DNA of 23,669 nucleotides from Rhizophagus sp. LPA8_4_AMF (lineage: Eukaryota > Glomeromycota > Glomeromycetes > Glomerales > Glomeraceae), in contig JADRCO010001001.1 in NCBI GenBank assembly GCA_021464525.1, positions 1 through 23,669 on the forward strand, read 5' to 3'. This document shows, piece by piece, positions 18,559 through 23,669 of the stretch (the first letter of the stretch is position 1; each line of letters begins with the position of its first letter). Made by a program: the position numbers and the translations under genes. The notes beneath the pieces are model-generated. The model was given only the letters and a program-made list of their open reading frames with translations, made no database searches and was not told the origin of the DNA.

Positions 18559-18714
18559 AGGGTTCTTTGCTAGGAAAATGACCTTCTGAGACTTGTTTAT
18601 CAAAATTGGGATTTTTATTGTACTCTAATTTTTTAAACCATTAGATTAAAATTCAATAAACCATAATTTTGATGCAAAAATTCCCAGAACTTGATTTTCC
18701 TAGCAAAAAACCCT
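18559..18714. mobile_element. TA-flanked MITE, 156 bp
   Basis: The terminal inverted repeats are about 30 bp with few mismatches: AGGGTTCTTTGCTAGGAAAA on the left and the complement of AGGGTTTTTTGCTAGGAAAA on the right, then TTCTG on both arms. TA flanks each end (18557-18558 and 18715-18716), the duplication expected for Tc1/mariner-type transposition. The interior is AT-rich without coding capacity. Superfamily assignment rests on the TA alone and is tentative. Confidence 0.8.
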
Positions 18715-19019
18715 TATGCTGTTTCTAGTACATTCAAAACGAAGTAGATACAGTATCTAAACGGAATATTACTTAAATTATTTATATAATTCTATTAAAA
18801 TACGTACCAAATTTATGTCAATATAATTAAACATTATTACCTTTTTTCAGCAATTAAGCAAACGAAGTACCTAAGCAGATTATACATCATCAACAGTGCA
18901 CGTTAAAGATAAACTATATAAAATTAGGTTTGGAAATTTTTAGTATTGTTTAAATTAGACTTAAGCATATCTAACGTATCTACTTATTCAAATTACAGCA
19001 GCCGCACTAATTCCTCATC

Positions 19020-19298
19020 ATCAATCCATTACACACACACTACTACCAGAAGTTAAAAGAAGTCGTCGCTAACGTACAATACCCACTGAAATAAGCGTAA
19101 TCTTATGTGTATTTATATTATTAAAGCTAGTATTGTTTTTATTACTAAATCTCTATGAAATGGTAAAATGTAATTATTTTCACTATTTATTTGAATATAC
19201 ACGCAATATTAATGTTTTTTTTTTTTTCAAAAAAAAAAGATAATTGGATAATAAACAAAAACATATTTATAATTCTTTCTATTTTTTACTCGATGTTT
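19020..19298 (+). repeat. Diverged direct repeat, copy 1
   Basis: Matches 23176-23502 in the same orientation. Shared landmarks in order are TCTAACGTACAAT-like (CTAACGTACAAT), CTGAAATAAGCG, AATCTTATGTGT, AAGCTAGTATTGTTT, ACACGCAAT, TTTTTTCAAAAAAAA and TCTTTCTATTTT. Copy 1 lacks about 29 bases present in copy 2 after ACGTACAAT. The repeats bracket the block of copy D and the Sel1 relic, suggesting a segmental duplication. No gene is in the repeat itself. Confidence 0.75.
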
Positions 19299-19566
19299 TA
19301 ATTTATTCACATCTTGGTGAACAATTCTTTAATTAAAAATCTGTCAAACATTAATTTTCAAATGAGTTACTAAATATTTAATTTAATTTACCTCGTTGAT
19401 AATGTTGTCAAAATTTTATTTATTTTTAACAAGTATTCTCAATGTCATTACTGCGGTACTGCGGTTATAGAAAGTCGGACAAATTTTTTTGTTTGGTGGT
19501 ACCTAGTGACACTGTGCGACAACAATCGGAAAATAAGTTACATAAAATACTTAATTGGGTTATTTT

Positions 19567-19602
19567 CGTAATAAAATTTTACCGTTCAATTTTATCATTT
19601 TT
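19567..19602 (+). promoter_or_regulatory. Conserved leader block of copy D
   Basis: GTAATAAAATTTT then ACCGTTCAATTTTATC matches the block before copies A, B and C, about 32-67 bp before the ATG. Here the CAACTTTG part seen in copy C is missing. It marks the shared promoter or leader. Confidence 0.5.
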
Positions 19603-19633
19603 AAAACTTTTTCTGCCAAAATTATTATTGAAT

Positions 19634-21885
19634 ATGTCTGATAATAAGCAAATACAAAATACCGAAAGTACAAATGAATGGATTAATTGGATTGAAGAAG
19701 CTGTATATAAAGAACATTTAAATTATTATGAATATAACCAATTTACTAACATTCAAGAAATTGGTTCTGGAGGCTTCGGAAAAGTGTACCGTGCAAATTG
19801 GAAAAATACAAAAAAACAATTAGCGTTAAAATCTTTTTTTAATCTTAATAATGTTACCATGAAAGAAATTGTTTGTGAGGTAATTTATTATATAATACCA
19901 CTTTTTTTTTGCAATATTTTTTTGTCTAGCCTATATTCTATTTATTTTTAATACTTGAATATATTTAGTTAAAAATTCAACGTAAAGTTGATTTTCATGA
20001 TAATATAATTAGTTGCCATGGAATAACAAGATTTGAATCAGGTATTAATAAAATACTTTAATAAACAAAATATTGTATTTCAATAATTATTTCTCTTTTT
20101 TCCTAGAAAATCAAATTAGCAATAATTATATGATGGTAATGGAATACGCTGACGGTGGTAGTCTTCGAAACTATTTGGAAAAAAACTTTAGTAAACTAAC
20201 ATGGGACGACAAACTCAATATAGCGTACCAATTAGCTTACGCCGTATCATGCTTGCATGTTGAAGGGATTATCCATCGTGACTTGGTAATTTAATCATTG
20301 TTCGTAATACTGTAGTATTTTACTTACTCATTTAATGTATGTTATTTAATAGCATTCTGGCAATATATTAGTTCATCAAAACATGATAAAATTATCAGAT
20401 TTTGGTCTATCAAAAAGGATTGGAGCATCATCCAATTTTCAATCTAAATTATTTGGGATAGTTCCCTATGTTGATCCTAAAAGCTTTAGCAGACGAAAAA
20501 ATAATAATAACCAAATGTATACATTAAATGAAAAAAGTGATGTTTACAGTGTTGGCGTATTATTATGGGAAGTATCTAGCGGACGACGTCCTTTTTATGC
20601 TGAAGGTGAACATTATGATATTGGTTTAATTTATGACATTTCACAAGGTCATAGAGAAATGGTTGTTCCTGGTACACTTGATGAATATATGAAAATTTAT
20701 ACTAGTAAGTAAATTTTAAATTTATTATCACTTAGATACTATTCTAATTAATCCTAAATTATATTGTGTTTAGAATGTTGGGACGGTGAGCCAGATAATC
20801 GTCCTACCATATATCAAGTAGTTGATTTGTTAAAAGAAATGATTACAAAAACAGAAAATCCTCAATTAGTATCAAATGAGCAAGAATTTAATGAAGTCCA
20901 TTTACATACCAATAATCCAGAATCACGAGGAGAATTATCCCAACTTATTCAAAATTTTAATAAAATGAATACAAAAGAAATTGATAATATTGCAGTAGTA
21001 AATGAACAAGAGAAACTTTCAACTGAAAAAGATTTTAACAGAATAGTTGATGAAACTATTGATTTAATTTTTAAACTATCTAATAAAGGAATTGAAGGGA
21101 ATTTAATAAAAAAGCAAGTTATTGAATATTTTAATAATTATAACATAAATCCACAAGAAGTTTATAATTGGTTATCAAATAATCAAACCAGTTCAAATTC
21201 TATTTTTTTACTTGGATATTTTAATTATATGGGAATTGAAACAAATAAAGATTATGAAAAAGCATTTAAATTATTTATTAATGCATCAGAAAAAGTTCAT
21301 ATATTAGCACAAACTTATGTTGGTAAATGTTATTTATATGGAAATGGAACTATAAAAAATGAAAAATTGGCTTTTGAATATTATGAAAAAGTGGCTAATA
21401 AAAATTTCACAAATGGACAACTTTATATTGGTAATTTTTATGAAAATGGAATAGGTATTGAAAAAGATTTAAAAAAGGCTTTTTATTGGTATGAAAAAGC
21501 TGCAAATAATGGAAATATAATTGCTATAAGAAATCTTGGTATTTGTTATAGAGATGAAATTGGTGTTAAAAAAGATCATAATAAAGTTTTTGAACTGTTT
21601 AAGCAATCAGCCGAGGGAGGATATTCAGGTGGAATAAATTCGTTAGCATGTTGTTATAGCAAAGGTGTTGGCACTATAATTGATGAGCAAAAAGCATTTG
21701 AATTATATCAAAAATCGGCAAATTTAGGAAATAAATTTGCACAATATAATCTTGGTGCTATGTATGAAAATGGAGATGAAATTACAAAAGATATAGATAA
21801 AGCGATTTATTGGTATGAAGAATCTGCCAAAGAAGGATATCAAAAAGCGCAAAATAAATTAAAAATACTTCACAAAAATCAATAG
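19634..21885 (+). CDS. TKL-like protein kinase with Sel1 repeats (copy D)
   Basis: Exons 19634-19879, 19969-20041, 20107-20285, 20353-20704 and 20774-21885 join to 653 aa; introns are 65-89 bp. The first four exons equal those of copy A in length. The kinase shows GSGGFG (44-49), ALK (Lys66), HRDLHSGN (163-170), DFG (182-184), PYVDPKSF in place of APE, SDVYSVGVLLWE and NRPT. IVRE at the end of exon 1 reads IVCE. A linker with GELSQLIQNFNKMNTKEID and YNWLSNNQ leads to about six Sel1-like 36-residue units. It is closest to copy A, for example [20 protein letters not shown]. The frame is open upstream to an ATG at 19442, but MSDN fits copies A and C. The predicted role is a cytosolic signalling kinase with a Sel1 interaction arm; substrates are unknown. 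Confidence 0.88.
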
Positions 21886-22639
21886 TTTATAATCGTAAAT
21901 TGTAAATCAATTAAGTACACTACATTATTTTTTTTAATTTACAAAATAGCGTAAGATACAATAAATAAGTATTTATTAAAATTTAATAATCTTTTTTATT
22001 AGTGGTATTTTTTTTTTTTATCATCAAGTTAACTGAATATATAAATTTCTCTTTTAAATTATATTGTCGTTATAGGATTTCAAAATTAATGAAGATTTGA
22101 TTCATTTTACCGAAAATTTAATCATTTTAAATAATTGATGCTTAGAATTTGTTAATACGATTTTTTTGAAATTATCGTATATTTGAAAGAAAAAGACAAT
22201 GAAAGATGTTAGTTAGTGATTAAAGCAGTGCTTCTATATCTAAAGCAAAAAAAAAATGTTTTATTTTTCATAAGAATATTATAAATCACGCATACAAAGA
22301 ATTTTTTACGATATTGATTGTTAAGCATTTGTCAAACCATAGTATAATGATAAAATTAAGTATCTGCTTGCATACGATTACTCTTACTAACATATTTTTA
22401 TCCTAGAGAATAAATTTAAGTGAGTGTGATTTATAAACTAACCCCAAAAATAATATTCTTATTACCTTACCAGTAATAATTGCATACAATACTGATTACT
22501 CTAAGCGCTACTTAAAGGTGATATTGAAAATTTTTTTCATATTAAATAATAACACATACATTATTGCACATATTAAACAAATAATAATATTATTATATAT
22601 AATTTCCCATTTTATGCTCATAAATATTTTAATTTATTT
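21886..22639. other. Intergenic between copy D and the Sel1 relic
   Basis: AT-rich DNA with AATAAA-like signals just after copy D (ATACAATAAATAAG near 21957). No gene is supported. The 70-aa plus-strand frame at 22518-22730 runs into the antisense of the Sel1 relic and is spurious. Confidence 0.45.
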
Positions 22640-23160
22640 CGAGCATCTTGATCTCCCTTTTGACAGACTTTTCATATCAAAGTACCGCTTTACCAATATT
22701 TTTCGTTACTCCTTGTCCTATTTCATATGATACTACAAAATTATATATATTGAACTGCACTATTTCCTAAATTCGCTGCTTTCAATTGCTTTTTGTCTAT
22801 CAACATTAGTACTAATTCCATCATCATATCAACATCTGAACATCGGTATTCTATTTAGCATCTTCATTACCAGCTAATCGATTAAATAATTCAATAACTT
22901 TCTTATAATCTTTTTTATCTTTATAAATGAAAGAAAGATTATTCATTGCTATATTATCTCCATTCTTTGCAGCTTTTTCATACCAATAAGTTTCTAATTT
23001 AAATATTTTTTAATATCTATTACTATATCATAAAATGACCAGTTTTTAATTGTCCCGTTGCATAACCTTTATTAGCTAAACTTTCGAAATATTTAAAGCT
23101 AATTTTTATTGTTATGTCGCATCCAAGTAATATAGTCCAATTAAATTTGAATCATACTTA
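22640..23160 (-). pseudogene. Sel1-repeat relic of a further kinase-Sel1 gene
   Basis: The minus strand still shows the order of the Sel1 tract. It starts with a DSNLIGLYYLD-like segment ([11 protein letters not shown] in A) and KYFESLANKGYATGQLKTGH. YWYEKAAKNGDNIAMNNLSF follows, then DYKKVIELFNRLAGNED, QKAIE, AANLGN and KGDQDAR. Several stops and frameshifts interrupt it, notably after GHF and near the end. No kinase exon, linker or splice site is found upstream; a diverged direct repeat begins at about 23176 instead. The piece has the opposite orientation to copy D, so the two converge. It is clearly a pseudogene and older than copy B. Confidence 0.85.
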
Positions 23161-23175
23161 AATCAACTTACTTTC

Positions 23176-23502
23176 ATTAATCCATCAATCACATACTACA
23201 ACCTGAAGTAAAAATAAGCCGTCTCTAACGTACAATGTAAAGTCCAATTCGGCCCGCTGAAATTCTACTGAAATAAGCGCAATCTTATGTGTTTTCATAT
23301 TATTGAAGCTAGTATTGTTTCTAGATTTATTACTACATGTCTATGAAAAGTAAATCGTAATCGGGTTTCAATATTTATTTAAATACTAAGATTAATTACA
23401 CGCAATTTTATTTTATTTTTTTCAAAAAAAAGTGATATTTTAAGTAATAAAAAAAAAATATTTATGCATAATAATCTTTCTATTTTCTACTTGTAAATGT
23501 TT
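23176..23502 (+). repeat. Diverged direct repeat, copy 2
   Basis: Second copy of the repeat at 19020-19298, same orientation, with extra sequence including AATTCGGCCCGCTG at about 23237-23250. It abuts the truncated 5' side of the Sel1 relic on the left and the palindromic element on the right. Confidence 0.75.
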
Positions 23503-23669
23503 TATCGCAATTTTCAGAATTCTGTATACGTTGTGGTTACTAGGTGATTATGATTACCGGACGATTACCGGACAAATTGTCCGGATTGTGTCCAGTAATC
23601 GTCCGGTAATCTGAAATTTTTTTTATTAAGTAATTTGCATGGGGTAGCAGAATTCTGAAAACTGCGATA
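23503..23669. mobile_element. Palindromic terminal-repeat element, cut by window end
   Basis: The outer ends form an inverted repeat of about 22 bp with one mismatch: TATCGCAATTTTCAG at 23503-23517, and its complement CTGAAAACTGCGATA at 23655-23669; both continue into the palindrome CAGAATTCTG. The centre holds GATTACCGGAC twice in tandem (23552-23573) and its inverted pair, GTCCAGTAATC plus GTCCGGTAATC (23590-23611), around GTCCGGA. The whole resembles a small foldback or MITE. Its right end may lie beyond the window, so no target duplication can be read. Confidence 0.65.

Noticed and set aside
19180..19240. Poly-T followed by poly-A as a possible retroelement tail
   Set aside because: Homopolymer runs are everywhere in this window, and no retroelement coding sequence or target duplication is nearby.
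19442..19633. N-terminal extension of copy D to an upstream ATG
   Set aside because: Copies A and B have stops in the equivalent leader, and MSDN is the start shared by A, C and D; the leader is conserved as DNA rather than as protein.
22518..22730. 70-aa plus-strand frame
   Set aside because: Its second half is antisense to the Sel1 relic and the first half is AT-rich.

Overview
The window looks like nuclear DNA of an arbuscular mycorrhizal fungus, most probably Rhizophagus or a close Glomeromycotina relative. The base composition is very AT-rich. Genes are split by short introns of 65-89 bp with GT..AG ends. The proteins join a TKL-like kinase to Sel1-like repeats, a combination known to be massively expanded in that lineage. 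Much of the rest is non-autonomous DNA transposons and decayed gene pieces. The species is inferred from these traits; no search was run.

The core is a cluster of related five-exon kinase-Sel1 genes. Copy A (7883-5610, minus), copy C (15999-18260, plus) and copy D (19634-21885, plus) have complete spliced reading frames of 654, 649 and 653 aa. Exons 1 and 2 are 246 and 73 bp in all three, and exons 3 and 4 are 179 and 352 bp in A and D. Copy B (11101-9298, minus) is a pseudogene: exon 1 has lost about 55 bp including the catalytic lysine, exon 4 has an in-frame stop, and the Sel1 tract has lost about four repeats. Two further relics, both minus strand, lie at 222-370 (B-like linker) and about 22640-23160 (Sel1 tract with many stops). 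A and B face away from C and D across an apparently gene-poor 4.9 kb centre.

Left region (1-5609): a B-like relic ends abruptly against a hairpin-rich GC island (371-473). A roughly 115-bp tandem repeat array (about 840-3175) is split by a hAT-type element (1036-2594), which itself holds a second hAT-type element (1440-2352); both have perfect 8-bp target duplications. The inner one carries a decayed, intron-split hAT transposase C-terminus. A short relative of the outer element lies at 4513-4839 with its own 8-bp duplication. A coding-like minus-strand exon relic lies at 3722-3916.

Middle region (7884-15998): a 284-bp foldback element separates A from B. Between B and C lie a possible 121-aa orphan gene (11769-12134) below a CACGTG box, isolated CACGTG and TGACGTCA sites, a long perfect-looking hairpin (14104-14170) and short coding-like fragments.

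Right region (18261-23669): a 156-bp TA-flanked MITE, a diverged direct repeat of about 0.3 kb on either side of the D/relic block, and a palindromic terminal-inverted-repeat element that runs into the window end.

All four kinase copies share a nucleotide block about 35-60 bp upstream of the start codon, probably the core promoter and leader, so the intact copies may be expressed similarly. The layout suggests repeated duplication, inversion and decay of one gene type in a transposon-rich region rather than a multi-gene pathway.
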